From Candidatus Amulumruptor caecigallinarius (lineage in GTDB: Bacteria; Bacteroidota; Bacteroidia; Bacteroidales; Muribaculaceae), in the NCBI GenBank assembly GCA_023665575.1, contig JAMPDQ010000001.1:155599-205680 (forward strand): a stretch of 50,082 nt of DNA, written 5' to 3'. A model generated the notes under the pieces. That model saw only the letters and a list, made by a program, of their open reading frames with translations, made no database searches and was not told where the DNA came from. How positions within the stretch are numbered: the first letter of the stretch is position 1; each line of letters starts with the position of its first letter. Positions 34,444 through 43,192 of this stretch are shown here, piece by piece. The position numbers and the translations under genes were made by a program.

Positions 34444-36885
34444 ATGAAAAAAAAATTAACCGTAGCGGCCGCGGCCATAGCCGTCACCGCTTCATTGTCG
34501 GCGGCGACTCTGTCGCCCGAGGCAGCATTGCAGAGGGCCAACGCCAACGCCCCGGCAAAGGCCCGCGCACTCACCGCCGCCTCCATGCGCCTCGCGCATA
34601 CACAGCTCTCCAAGAGCGGCGCTCCCGCCGCCTATGTGTTTGAAAAGGCTTCCGGCGAAGGATTTGCCATCATCGCAGCAGATGATATCGCACTCCCCCT
34701 GCTCGGATATTCAGACACTCAGAGCTTCAGCATTGACAATATGCCGATACAGCTCAAATGGCTGCTCGGCAAATATGCCGAAGAAATCGAATATTTCAAG
34801 GAGCATGGCGCAACTTCGGCCGACGCACTAAAACCCTACGCTCCGGCTTCCTGGACATCAATCGAGCCACTCTGCAAAACCACCTGGAATCAGGACGCCC
34901 CCTACAACCGCCTCACCCCGAAGGTGGGGAGCACCCAGACTCCCACCGGATGCGTGGCAACATCAATGGCGCAGGCAATGAATTATTTCAAATATCCCGA
35001 CTATGGCAACGCCATATTGAGATATACATGGAATAAGCAGACTCTTCGCCTTAACCTCACAAAGCAGCCCTTCGAATGGGACAAAATGCTCGACAATTAC
35101 ACCAACTCCTCTCCCACTGAGAATATCGATGCAGTGGCTTACCTTATGCAAGCCTGCGGATATTCGGTTGAGATGAATTATGGCGCTGAATCATCGGGCG
35201 CGATGAGCTATAAGATTATCAACGCTCTTGTGAATTATTTCAAATATGACGCATCTGCCGATTACATCGACAGAAACATATATTCTCCGGAGCAATGGGC
35301 CGAAATCATATATAACAACATCAAGAATGTGGGGCCGGTGATTTATGACGGAAGCGCAATCGATGGCGGCCACTCCTTTATCTGCGATGGATATGACGGC
35401 AACGGCTATTTCCACTTCAACTGGGGCTGGGGCGGAAGTTCCGACGGCTATTATCTGCTGGATGTGTTGAATCCGGAGTCACAGGGTTCGGGCGGTGCCG
35501 TAGGCGGCTTCAACTATGGCCAAAACGCTGTGATCAACATGCAGCTCCCCACAGGCGAGACTCCCGCTCCGAGATATAAGAATCTCATCCAATATGGCAA
35601 CTCAGCCGCATCGCTCGACGGAAAGAAGCTGGTCTGGACAGCCACAGATTATGGCGAAGGCGCCGGCTGGGGCAACCCCAACTTCTCCGAAGTGTCGGCA
35701 AATGTGGGCATACGCATCAGCGGCATCGACGGCACAAACCCGATGAACGTGATCAAGGGGGGACGCAACAACCCGGATGCCGGCCCGATTGAGCTCCAGC
35801 TGAACACATATTATCCGGTGAGAAACGGCTCAACACTGCAGTTTGATTTACCCTCATCTCTTGCCGACGGCAATTACAAAGTCACTCTGATGACACAAGA
35901 CACTCAGGCAACCGATGCTCCCTGGCAGGAGATAGAAATAAAATATGGCTATGCCAACTATGTATGGCTGAAAGTGGAAGGCGGCCGCTACAGCGTATCC
36001 GCCCAGCCGGTGGCAAAGATAACATTTGAAGATGTGACACTCACCGACCCCGTGTATTATGGCCACAATGCGATGCTCACCGCCAAGCTCAAAAACAGCA
36101 CCGACCTTGACCTGTCACAATGCATTCAGCCCGTGCTTGTGAAAAACGGCGTTCAGATGTTTGGCGGCGACATGATGCTCGTGTCTGTAAACAGCGGCAG
36201 CGAGATAGAGAAGGAGTGGGTGATCAGATTCTATCAGCTCACCAACAACTCTGTGGAATATGATGTGCCCTACACTCTTCAGATTATCGATGTTGCCACA
36301 AAACAGGTGGTGGGAACATTTGGTCAAGTGGTGTTTAAAAACATGCGCTCTTCACTCACAATTAAAGTGAATGACTTCTCAGTTGTCGGCGCATCACAGA
36401 AGGATGTCACCATCGGCACAAGAACATTCAAGAACACCTATATTGTAGACAACCGCGACGACTTCACAATCAAATTCGACTACAGCGTCACAGGCGGCTA
36501 TTTCGACAACTACATGCGCATCGGAGTCAGCTGGTATGATCCCGAAACACTGAGCACAAGCACAGTTATGGAGAGCATATATTCCGGCTATCCCTTCCTC
36601 GCACAGGGAGAGGGAGATGTGCTGGAGATTCCGATGGACATGAGCAAATACAGCCCCAACGGCGTATACACGGTTCGCGCATTCTATGTGAACAATGGTG
36701 TGAACAAGGGAATGGGAAATATAACCTTCGCCTTCGACACCACCGGTGTTGAAGGAATTGAAATGGATGCGGAAGATGCTCAGGCAGAATATTACAATCT
36801 GCAGGGTGTCAAGGTAGATAACCCCGGCAAGGGGCTTTACATCCGTGTTGCCAACGGCAAAGCTGAGAAGGTGATGAAGAAGTAA
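34444..36885 (+). CDS. Secreted C10 (streptopain/interpain-like) cysteine protease with YYNLQGV C-terminal module
   Basis: The 813-residue protein has a signal peptide (about 1-20), a propeptide (about 22-130, with YVFEKASGEGFAIIAADD) and a C10 catalytic domain. Cys170 lies in TPTGCVATSMAQAMNYF and His310 in DGGHSFICDGYDGNGYFHFNWGWGG. The family includes streptopain of Streptococcus and interpain A of Prevotella, which are self-processing zymogens that cut host proteins. Beta-rich domains follow (about 370-760). The last 48 residues (GVEGIEMDAE to YYNLQGVKV to GKAEKVMKK) match the tails of two other proteins here and may be the T9SS export signal. Its host or microbial targets are unknown. 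Confidence 0.93.
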   Translation: MKKKLTVAAAAIAVTASLSAATLSPEAALQRANANAPAKARALTAASMRLAHTQLSKSGAPAAYVFEKASGEGFAIIAADDIALPLLGYSDTQSFSIDNMPIQLKWLLGKYAEEIEYFKEHGATSADALKPYAPASWTSIEPLCKTTWNQDAPYNRLTPKVGSTQTPTGCVATSMAQAMNYFKYPDYGNAILRYTWNKQTLRLNLTKQPFEWDKMLDNYTNSSPTENIDAVAYLMQACGYSVEMNYGAESSGAMSYKIINALVNYFKYDASADYIDRNIYSPEQWAEIIYNNIKNVGPVIYDGSAIDGGHSFICDGYDGNGYFHFNWGWGGSSDGYYLLDVLNPESQGSGGAVGGFNYGQNAVINMQLPTGETPAPRYKNLIQYGNSAASLDGKKLVWTATDYGEGAGWGNPNFSEVSANVGIRISGIDGTNPMNVIKGGRNNPDAGPIELQLNTYYPVRNGSTLQFDLPSSLADGNYKVTLMTQDTQATDAPWQEIEIKYGYANYVWLKVEGGRYSVSAQPVAKITFEDVTLTDPVYYGHNAMLTAKLKNSTDLDLSQCIQPVLVKNGVQMFGGDMMLVSVNSGSEIEKEWVIRFYQLTNNSVEYDVPYTLQIIDVATKQVVGTFGQVVFKNMRSSLTIKVNDFSVVGASQKDVTIGTRTFKNTYIVDNRDDFTIKFDYSVTGGYFDNYMRIGVSWYDPETLSTSTVMESIYSGYPFLAQGEGDVLEIPMDMSKYSPNGVYTVRAFYVNNGVNKGMGNITFAFDTTGVEGIEMDAEDAQAEYYNLQGVKVDNPGKGLYIRVANGKAEKVMKK

Positions 36886-36897
36886 TCCACAGTCTCT

Positions 36898-36943
36898 GAG
36901 ATAAAAAGGGGGCTGCGCATTCGCGCAGCCCCCTTTTTATCTC
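36898..36943 (+). terminator. Terminator of the C10 protease gene
   Basis: 36898-36918 and 36923-36943 form a perfect 21-bp stem (AAAAAGGGGGCTGCGC and its complement) with a 4-nt loop. The stem is symmetric, so it could also work on the other strand. Confidence 0.93.
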
Positions 36944-37030
36944 GGAGATTGGGAATTGGGAATTGGGGATTGAAGGGATAATATGGGGTGCTTGAGGAGC
37001 CTGATTTTTTGGAGAGGCTATTTTAATTGG
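36944..37030. repeat. Short AATTGGG-type simple repeat and unassigned spacer
   Basis: Direct after the terminator, GGGAATT is repeated (36951-36970) and decays into G-rich AT sequence. A similar GGAATTA-type repeat occurs near 38660. No gene is present. Confidence 0.5.
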
Positions 37031-37068
37031 GGGGATTTTCGGGGTGTGGTGAAAAAAAGTAAAAATTA

Positions 37069-37099
37069 TTTGCTTTTTAAAAAAATTAAAGTAAATTTG
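37069..37099 (+). promoter_or_regulatory. Bacteroidetes-type promoter of the 37150 gene
   Basis: TTTG (37069-37072), 19 nt, then TAAATTTG (37092-37099) is a textbook match. The transcript start is expected near 37105, with a leader of about 45 nt. Confidence 0.82.
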
Positions 37100-37149
37100 C
37101 AATTATCATTTCGAAAAAGCTTTTTAATTTAACTTAATTAATTGGTAGT

Positions 37150-38562
37150 ATGAAAAAATTCTACTCTACACTTGCCATTGCTGCATTGGCATGCGCAACG
37201 GCTGCAGCGGTTAACCCCGCTTCGAAGCATGAAGTTAGATTTATGGATCCCGCCACAGGTGAAGAATTGGTGGCAACACCCGGAGCTCGTGAGAACAACG
37301 GCATGATGAAAGCCGGCCAATCAAGCCCCACATCAAGAGCTGACATCCTTGGCATGTACCTGCTCGACCGCAGAAACGGATTCAACAGCTCTGACACGGG
37401 TCAGACATCTGTAGAGATTGTAGCCGGTGAAGGTGCTGACGATATTTTGATTTATGGTCTTATTCCCGACTCATATGCAGTGCTTCCCCTCAACGCAAAA
37501 GTTTCATTTAGCGGGGAGTCTCCCACAATCACGATTCCGCAGCAAAATCTCTTCGAATTTGAGAATGCGGATGGCTCACCTGCAGGTGTATATTGCGGGA
37601 TATATCCTGTAGATCAAAGTGGCAAGACAGGAACAGTGGCATCCAACTTTGTGCTTGAATTGTGGCCGCAGTGCACAATTACAAACACACAGACAGGAGA
37701 TGTTGTTAAGCAGTTTGACAATCCGCTGTGGGTTCCGCAGCCCTTGAACAGATTCCTCCTTGTGACCTCAGATGCATCATCGGCAACCCAGTTGAGGGGT
37801 TATGCAGGCTACTACCAGACATTCATTCTCCCCATGGAGACTTATGCCGAGGAAACACAGACTCTTTTCAACAAGAATGAGTATAACTGGGTAGAGGTAG
37901 GCACAGCTTCATTCGAAGACGGCTGGATGCATTATTTCAGTGAGACTATGGGCTTCACTAATCCTTACAATTTGAAGCTTTATCGCAACGCAGCTGACTC
38001 TTACGACTTCCTTCTCGCCAATCCTTATGGTGAAGGCACTCCCTATGCAAGCTTCAATGCAAATGGTGAAGAGGGTTACATCCGCGTGAACGTGCAGGAT
38101 CCCGAATGCGTGATGATTGTTCCGGGTGTATACTCAGGTGTGAACCTCGCTTGCATGCCTACCGGTGTTGGCAAACTCTACATGGCAAACGCAGCAGGTG
38201 TTTCCCACTATCTCGATGGCAACTCACTTGAGATTGTTAAGGAGGATGCAGAATTCTATGGTGATGAACTTTCAACCATGACCGGCAACGTGGCAAACAT
38301 CGTAAAATGCCAGGTAGCCAACAATGCCAATGTGTTTACATACGACGGCTGGTATAACTCCGACGACATGCCTATCCAGATGTCAGCCAAAATTACATTC
38401 CCCGAAGGCGTAATCGGTGGTGTTGAGGGCATCGTAATGGACAGCGAGAACAGCGTGAAGACATACTACAACCTTCAGGGCGTACAGATTGCTAATCCGG
38501 CAGCCGGCGAAATCGTAATCGTTAAAGAGGGTTCAAAGACTTCTAAGATTGTAGTTCGCTAA
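37150..38562 (+). CDS. Secreted protein of unknown function with YYNLQGV C-terminal module
   Basis: The 470-residue protein has a signal peptide (about 1-20, MKKFYSTLAIAALACATAAA). I recognise no enzymatic domain. The body is rich in aromatic, Gly and Asn residues in alternating beta-type patterns (LEIVAGEGADDILIYGLIP, GYAGYYQTFILPMETYAEE, NPYNLKLYRNAADSYDFLLANPYGEGTPYASF). This suggests beta-sandwich domains of a surface protein. The last 47 residues (GVEGIVMDSENS to YYNLQGVQI to SKIVVR) match the tails of the Ig-like protein and the C10 protease. It has its own promoter and terminator, so it is a single-gene unit. Confidence 0.82.
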   Translation: MKKFYSTLAIAALACATAAAVNPASKHEVRFMDPATGEELVATPGARENNGMMKAGQSSPTSRADILGMYLLDRRNGFNSSDTGQTSVEIVAGEGADDILIYGLIPDSYAVLPLNAKVSFSGESPTITIPQQNLFEFENADGSPAGVYCGIYPVDQSGKTGTVASNFVLELWPQCTITNTQTGDVVKQFDNPLWVPQPLNRFLLVTSDASSATQLRGYAGYYQTFILPMETYAEETQTLFNKNEYNWVEVGTASFEDGWMHYFSETMGFTNPYNLKLYRNAADSYDFLLANPYGEGTPYASFNANGEEGYIRVNVQDPECVMIVPGVYSGVNLACMPTGVGKLYMANAAGVSHYLDGNSLEIVKEDAEFYGDELSTMTGNVANIVKCQVANNANVFTYDGWYNSDDMPIQMSAKITFPEGVIGGVEGIVMDSENSVKTYYNLQGVQIANPAAGEIVIVKEGSKTSKIVVR

Positions 38563-38610
38563 TCAAAACGCAAAACAGGCTATCCGATTTCGGGAATAGC
38601 CGGTCGAAAT

Positions 38611-38642
38611 AAAAAGTCGGGCTCTTGGCCCGACTTTTTTTT
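38611..38642 (+). terminator. Terminator of the 37150 gene
   Basis: AAAAAGTCGGGC (38611-38622) pairs with GCCCGACTTTTT (38628-38639) across a 5-nt loop, with a continuing T-run. Confidence 0.92.
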
Positions 38643-38711
38643 ACATCAAGCATGCGTCAGGGAATTAGGAATTAGGAATTTAGAATTTAGAATTAGGAAT
38701 TAGGAATTTAG

Positions 38712-38855
38712 ACTCTTAAACTCTTAAACTCTTAAACCCTTAAACTCTTAAACCCTTAAACTCTTAAACCCTTAAACTCTTAAACCCTTAAACTCTTAAA
38801 CCCTTAAACTCTTAAACCCTTAAACTCTTAAACTCTTAAACTCTTAAACTCTTAA
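38712..38855. repeat. 18 x 8-bp tandem array (ACTCTTAA / ACCCTTAA)
   Basis: Exactly 18 units of 8 bp, with no indels. Units 4, 6, 8, 10, 12 and 14 are ACCCTTAA and all others are ACTCTTAA. The middle is therefore a 16-bp higher-order repeat, with pure ACTCTTAA at both ends. The array stops 18 nt before the dgt start codon. Confidence 0.95.
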
Positions 38856-38873
38856 CATTAAACACACGCAAAA

Positions 38874-40196
38874 TTGAATTGGGAATTATTAATATGTGAC
38901 AAGCGACTCGGCATGGAGGAATATCACGACGAGAGGCATCACACGCGCTCGGATTTTCAACGCGACTATGACCGCCTTATATTTTCCTCCCCTTTCAGAC
39001 GCCTTCAGAATAAAACACAAGTGTTTCCCTTGCCGGGAAGCATCTTTGTGCACAACCGCCTTACCCACAGTCTTGAAGTGTCGTCGGTGGGGCGGTCGCT
39101 CGGTCATGAAGTGGCCTTGCGCCTAAGCAAGAAATATCACAGAGATGAGATGCGGCGAAAATTTGATAACATCCGCGACATTGTGGCTGCCGCCTGCCTT
39201 TGTCATGACCTTGGGAATCCACCTTTCGGACATTCAGGAGAGAGAACCATCGGCACTTACTTCAGCGAGGGGAAAGGAGCCGCGCTGCGTTCGCTTCTGA
39301 CAGAGCGTCAATGGAGCGATTTTGTCAACTTTGAAGGGAATGCCAACTCCTTCCGACTTCTCGCACATCAGTTTAAAGGAAGACGGGAGGGAGGCATGGC
39401 TATGACATATTCTACATTGGCCGCCATTGTGAAATATCCGTATTCATCCGCCCACACCGGAGAGAAGGGGAAGTTTGGCTTTTTCGAATCGGAGGAAGAG
39501 ATTTGGCGCAAGGTGGCAGGTCAGCTCGGAATCCCGGAAACATGTGCGGGGCGCTTTGCACGACACCCGCTGGTGTATATTCTTGAGGCTGCCGACGATA
39601 TCTGCTATCAGATTATGGATATAGAGGATGCCCACAAGTTGAAGATATTGCCAAAAGAGCTGGTGACAGAATTGTTTCTCAATTTTTTCGGGTCGACTCG
39701 GCGCGACAGTATGCACGCCACAATGAAGAGGCTCACCGACCCCAACGAGCAGGTGGCTTATCTGCGCTCAAGCGTGGTAGGCTCGCTTGTGGAGGGATGT
39801 GCCGATGCCTTTATGGAGCATGAGGAAAAAATGCTGGCAGGGGAATTTGACAGCACGCTTATCGACACCATTGAGCCGCGCTTGCGTGAAGCCTACAACC
39901 GATGCTCGGACACGGCCTGGACCAGGATTTACTGTGCACCGATGGTTGTGGACATTGAACTTGCGGGAAACAGAATTGTTTCATTTTTATTAGAAGTGCT
40001 TATGGACGCTGTGATGAATCCCGAAAAGAATTATTCGAGACTGCTGCTCAATATAGTGCCGCGCCAATATGATGTGACATCGGAAAACATCTACACGAGG
40101 ATACAGAGTGTGCTCGACCATGTGTCGGGGATGACCGATGTGTATGCCCTTGACCTCTACCGCAAGCTAAACGGCCACAGCCTGCCGGCCATATAA
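38874..40196 (+). CDS. dgt: Deoxyguanosinetriphosphate triphosphohydrolase (dGTPase)
   Basis: The enzyme hydrolyses dGTP to deoxyguanosine and triphosphate. The 440-residue HD-domain protein shows FRRLQNKTQVFPLPGSIFVHNRLTHSLEVSSVGRSLG (His65) and CLCHDLGNPPFGHSGE (His111-Asp112), the metal-binding HD set. The start is TTG at 38874: the encoded MNWE..I...R opening resembles other Bacteroidales dGTPases as I recall them. The first ATG in frame is 13 codons later and would cut this off. No standard promoter is seen upstream, where the tandem array lies. The next gene starts 71 bp downstream. Confidence 0.93.
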   Translation: MNWELLICDKRLGMEEYHDERHHTRSDFQRDYDRLIFSSPFRRLQNKTQVFPLPGSIFVHNRLTHSLEVSSVGRSLGHEVALRLSKKYHRDEMRRKFDNIRDIVAAACLCHDLGNPPFGHSGERTIGTYFSEGKGAALRSLLTERQWSDFVNFEGNANSFRLLAHQFKGRREGGMAMTYSTLAAIVKYPYSSAHTGEKGKFGFFESEEEIWRKVAGQLGIPETCAGRFARHPLVYILEAADDICYQIMDIEDAHKLKILPKELVTELFLNFFGSTRRDSMHATMKRLTDPNEQVAYLRSSVVGSLVEGCADAFMEHEEKMLAGEFDSTLIDTIEPRLREAYNRCSDTAWTRIYCAPMVVDIELAGNRIVSFLLEVLMDAVMNPEKNYSRLLLNIVPRQYDVTSENIYTRIQSVLDHVSGMTDVYALDLYRKLNGHSLPAI

Positions 40197-40267
40197 TATC
40201 CCATATAAACTCACAGGGACTACAGCATTTTCAAAAAATACAGAACACAGTATACACGGACTTTGCC

Positions 40268-41557
40268 ATGAACCGACTATATATATTTATATCACTGTTT
40301 ATCACATTTATTTCGGCATCCGCACAGGTGATGAAGCCGGAAGATATGCCCAACGTCAACATAGCCGACCGCAGAGAATATGTGTCGGATCCGACAAACA
40401 TTCTTTCGCCGGAAACGCGTGAGGCGATAAACCGGCAACTCTACAATCTGCGGCTGCAGACCACAGCCGAAGTGGCTGTGGCCATACCGCCCTCGATCGG
40501 AGACATGCCGATAGAGGAATGGAGCGAAAAGCTTTTCACGTCGTGGGGGATAGGGAAAAGCGATAAAGACAACGGCGCGCTGTTGGTGCTAGTGCCTAAC
40601 GACCACCTTGTGAGGATACAGACCGGCTATGGCATGGAGGGTGTACTGCCTGACATTTCATGCGCAAACATTATCGGCAGGGCTGTGATTCCCAACATGA
40701 AAGAAAATAATCCCGACGCAGCCGTGCGGGAGGCAGTAGGGATGATGGCGCAAGCCATTCGCGATCCGGCTGCAGCCCGGGAGCTGAAATCGAAACAGGC
40801 CGACAATTTCTCCGGCGGACTTGAAACCCTTTCACCCGACGTGATATGGGGATTCGTCAGGATTATCGCCGGTGTGATGTTTGCAGTGGGATTATGTCTC
40901 TTTATATATGACTGCATCAACTCGCGCAAGCGCAGAAACAACCATGACAAGTCGCTGATGTGGCGCAACCACCTGATTCCATTCTTCTGGATTGGAGTGT
41001 TTTCACTTGGCTTGGGGCTCATCTTCTTCATATTGGCACTGATAATGTATCGCACCATACGCACAAAAAGATTGAAATGCCCCACATGCGGAGGGAAAAT
41101 GCACCGACTGTCGGAAGATGAAGACAATCAGCTTCTTTCCGACTCACAGGATTTGGAAGAGCGACTCAACACGGTGGATTATGATGTGTGGGAATGCGAC
41201 AAATGCGGCACGGTGGAGCGATTCCCCTACCCTGCCAAACAGACCAAATACACGGAATGCCCGGCATGCCACACGATAGCGCGCACGCTGGTGGAAGACA
41301 GAATCACACGACAGCCTACGGTGCGGACTTATGGCGAAGGGGTGAAAATATATGAGTGTCTTTTCTGTCACCACCGCGATGACAAGCCATACAGGATAGA
41401 GAAAAAAGAGGATGCATCGGCAGCCATTGCAGCAGCCGCGATACTCGGGGCGGCGGCAGGGCGCGGCAGCCGCGGAGGGGGATTCGGCGGCGGAAGTTTC
41501 GGCGGCGGGTTTGGCGGCGGTTCCACCGGCGGAGGGGGAGCGTCAGGAGGCTGGTGA
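40268..41557 (+). CDS. TPM-domain membrane protein with zinc ribbons and Gly-rich tail
   Basis: The 429-residue protein has a signal peptide (about 1-19, SASAQ). A TPM domain follows (about 38-165; YVSDPTNILSPETREAINRQLYNLRLQTTAEVAVAIPPS, then DNGALLVLVPNDHLVRIQTGYGMEGVLPD). Two transmembrane helices lie near 200-218 and 237-260. Next are CxxC motifs (CPTCGGKMH, CDKCGTVE, CPACHTIA, CLFCHHRDD) that look like two zinc ribbons. The C-terminal tail is almost pure Gly/Ser (GGGFGGGSFGGGFGGGS). The family (YgcG/TPM) is widespread; plant members act in photosystem repair, and the bacterial role is unsettled. Confidence 0.88.
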   Translation: MNRLYIFISLFITFISASAQVMKPEDMPNVNIADRREYVSDPTNILSPETREAINRQLYNLRLQTTAEVAVAIPPSIGDMPIEEWSEKLFTSWGIGKSDKDNGALLVLVPNDHLVRIQTGYGMEGVLPDISCANIIGRAVIPNMKENNPDAAVREAVGMMAQAIRDPAAARELKSKQADNFSGGLETLSPDVIWGFVRIIAGVMFAVGLCLFIYDCINSRKRRNNHDKSLMWRNHLIPFFWIGVFSLGLGLIFFILALIMYRTIRTKRLKCPTCGGKMHRLSEDEDNQLLSDSQDLEERLNTVDYDVWECDKCGTVERFPYPAKQTKYTECPACHTIARTLVEDRITRQPTVRTYGEGVKIYECLFCHHRDDKPYRIEKKEDASAAIAAAAILGAAAGRGSRGGGFGGGSFGGGFGGGSTGGGGASGGW

Positions 41558-41561
41558 CATG

Positions 41562-43181
41562 CTATTTCCGGGGCACACCCCGGATTTTCTTCATCCGCAT
41601 TGTGGATGAATGAAAAGGGAAAGAGATGTTGATGAGCCCCGGGCTTTCATATTGCGCCACATTGTGGCCGGGAAGGGCATGAAATGCCGGATCGAGCCAT
41701 TCAATGTCGTAGACATTCTTGTGGGGAGTGGATTTCAACACTCCTTTTTTCATACCCGAAACCCAACGCATTGCATTTTTCTCGGCGCCCGAAAGATAGA
41801 TCATGTCATAACCGCCGGTGTTTCCGATCAAGGCCATGCGATATCTTCCGCCCGGCAGCAGGGCGTCATCATCAAGACTGTAATCATACACCTCCCACAC
41901 ACCTTCCACAGGGTCAATGGAGCGCATCATATATGATTCCAGCACATCCGGATTGGCATAGTGCGACAACTCGTGCGCTGCCGGCAGTCCTTCTGCAGAA
42001 AGGGATATTGCATCGAAAGCTATCCTGCCTCCGGGAAACACCGCAATGCCAATGCTGTCGGGCAATACGGAGGGTTTCATACGCATAAGCGGCACATAAT
42101 TCCTGTTGCCCCCTTGAAGCACCAGTGAGGATGCCGACTGCGAAAGCCTGAAGGAATTATATCCGTTGTCATGGTCGAAGCCGTTGCCCTTCGACACCTT
42201 TCCCAACGACTTTCCGGCAGAGAGACATTCCACCACAAACTCATCGGCAAAATATTCGTCAAACCGGTTGTCCTTTCCCGAGAATCTGAATTCAATTTTA
42301 TCACCATCCGATTGCGTCAGCACCAATGCCCACCCCCCTTTTCTTCTTGTCTCAAGATCGGCCGCACGCAGGGATAAAGAGAATTCCTCCGCTCCGGAAA
42401 GAGGGAGGAATTTGAAAATCGTGTCATTTCCACAGTTTTCAATCACCAGTGGAGCTCCGTGCGCTACCGAGTCGGCGACAAGTGGTGCAAATCCCCGGTG
42501 CGAATTGAGATATAGTTCGCGTGGGGGAGCAGCCGAAGCAGAGCCAAAGAAAGCTGTGACAATGCCCACAATGGCAAAAATCAAGATGATTACACCCGTG
42601 ATTTTATTAATTAGCCACATTGAGCGCAGATTGAAATGACCCCTCACCTTGTCCACGAAAAATGTTACAATCCACCACCATAAGAGCGCACCGATGAAAA
42701 TAAAGAGGAATCCGGTGATGTAATGATAAAATCTTATTTCCGGCAAGAGGAAATTAAAGCGAGCGAACAATCCGATTATAAGGAATATAATAAGCGGATT
42801 GGAGAGAGTGAAAAGGAAGCCGCCGAGAATTGTTCTGCGCTTTGACACACGCACTGACTCGGGCGTTTTGAGTGTGCGCGACGGATTTGATTTAAAAAGA
42901 TACACACCGAACACCACCAACACGATACTGCCAATTATCTGGATAACATTCTGGTTGGTTTTTAGAAACTCCTCGATAAAGGAGAGTCCGAAGCCGGTGA
43001 GCAGGCAATAGAAAATGTCGGAAAGGGCGGCTCCGAGACCGGTGAAAAAGCCGCCGGCACGCCCCTTCTCCAGAGTGCGCTGCACGCACAGGATACCCAC
43101 CGGGCCCATTGGCGCGGAAATAATGATGCCAATCGCGATGCCGCGCCACATCATATATATGACACCCTCGATAAAATCCAT
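41562..43181 (-). CDS. LysE/RhtB-type exporter fused to a large C-terminal extracytoplasmic domain
   Basis: The 539-residue protein starts with a six-helix LysE-family permease (about 10-213): SAPMGPVGILCVQRTLEKGRAGGFFTGLGAALSD is the family signature, followed by FTLSNPLIIFLIIG. LysE proteins export amino acids or related metabolites and usually end here at about 210 residues. This one continues for about 325 residues. That part holds a beta-rich segment (about 215-400, including DKIEFRFSGKDNRFDEYF) and a terminal segment with PGGRYRMALIGNTGGYDMIYLSGAEKNAMRW. I chose the ATG at 43181 because 18 codons upstream lie over the preceding gene. It is the last gene of the pyrE operon. Confidence 0.85.
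   Translation of the reverse strand: MDFIEGVIYMMWRGIAIGIIISAPMGPVGILCVQRTLEKGRAGGFFTGLGAALSDIFYCLLTGFGLSFIEEFLKTNQNVIQIIGSIVLVVFGVYLFKSNPSRTLKTPESVRVSKRRTILGGFLFTLSNPLIIFLIIGLFARFNFLLPEIRFYHYITGFLFIFIGALLWWWIVTFFVDKVRGHFNLRSMWLINKITGVIILIFAIVGIVTAFFGSASAAPPRELYLNSHRGFAPLVADSVAHGAPLVIENCGNDTIFKFLPLSGAEEFSLSLRAADLETRRKGGWALVLTQSDGDKIEFRFSGKDNRFDEYFADEFVVECLSAGKSLGKVSKGNGFDHDNGYNSFRLSQSASSLVLQGGNRNYVPLMRMKPSVLPDSIGIAVFPGGRIAFDAISLSAEGLPAAHELSHYANPDVLESYMMRSIDPVEGVWEVYDYSLDDDALLPGGRYRMALIGNTGGYDMIYLSGAEKNAMRWVSGMKKGVLKSTPHKNVYDIEWLDPAFHALPGHNVAQYESPGLINISFPFHSSTMRMKKIRGVPRK
41567..41588 (+). terminator. Terminator between convergent TPM and LysE-type genes
   Basis: TCCGGGG (41567-41573) pairs with CCCCGGA (41578-41584), followed by TTTT. 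It serves the plus-strand TPM gene and lies within the last codons of the minus-strand gene. Confidence 0.7.
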
Positions 43182-43192
43182 TTCTGTTTGTC

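Larger units (their letters stand above)
38563..38873 (+). other. Intergenic region between the 37150 gene and dgt
   Basis: It holds a terminator (38611-38642), degenerate GGAATTA/GGAATTTA repeats (38657-38711), the ordered 8-bp tandem array (38712-38855) and 18 nt before the dgt start. No gene is visible. Confidence 0.8.

Noticed and set aside
38712-38855. Possible CRISPR array
   Set aside because: The 8-bp units are directly adjacent with no spacers, and no cas genes are in the window.
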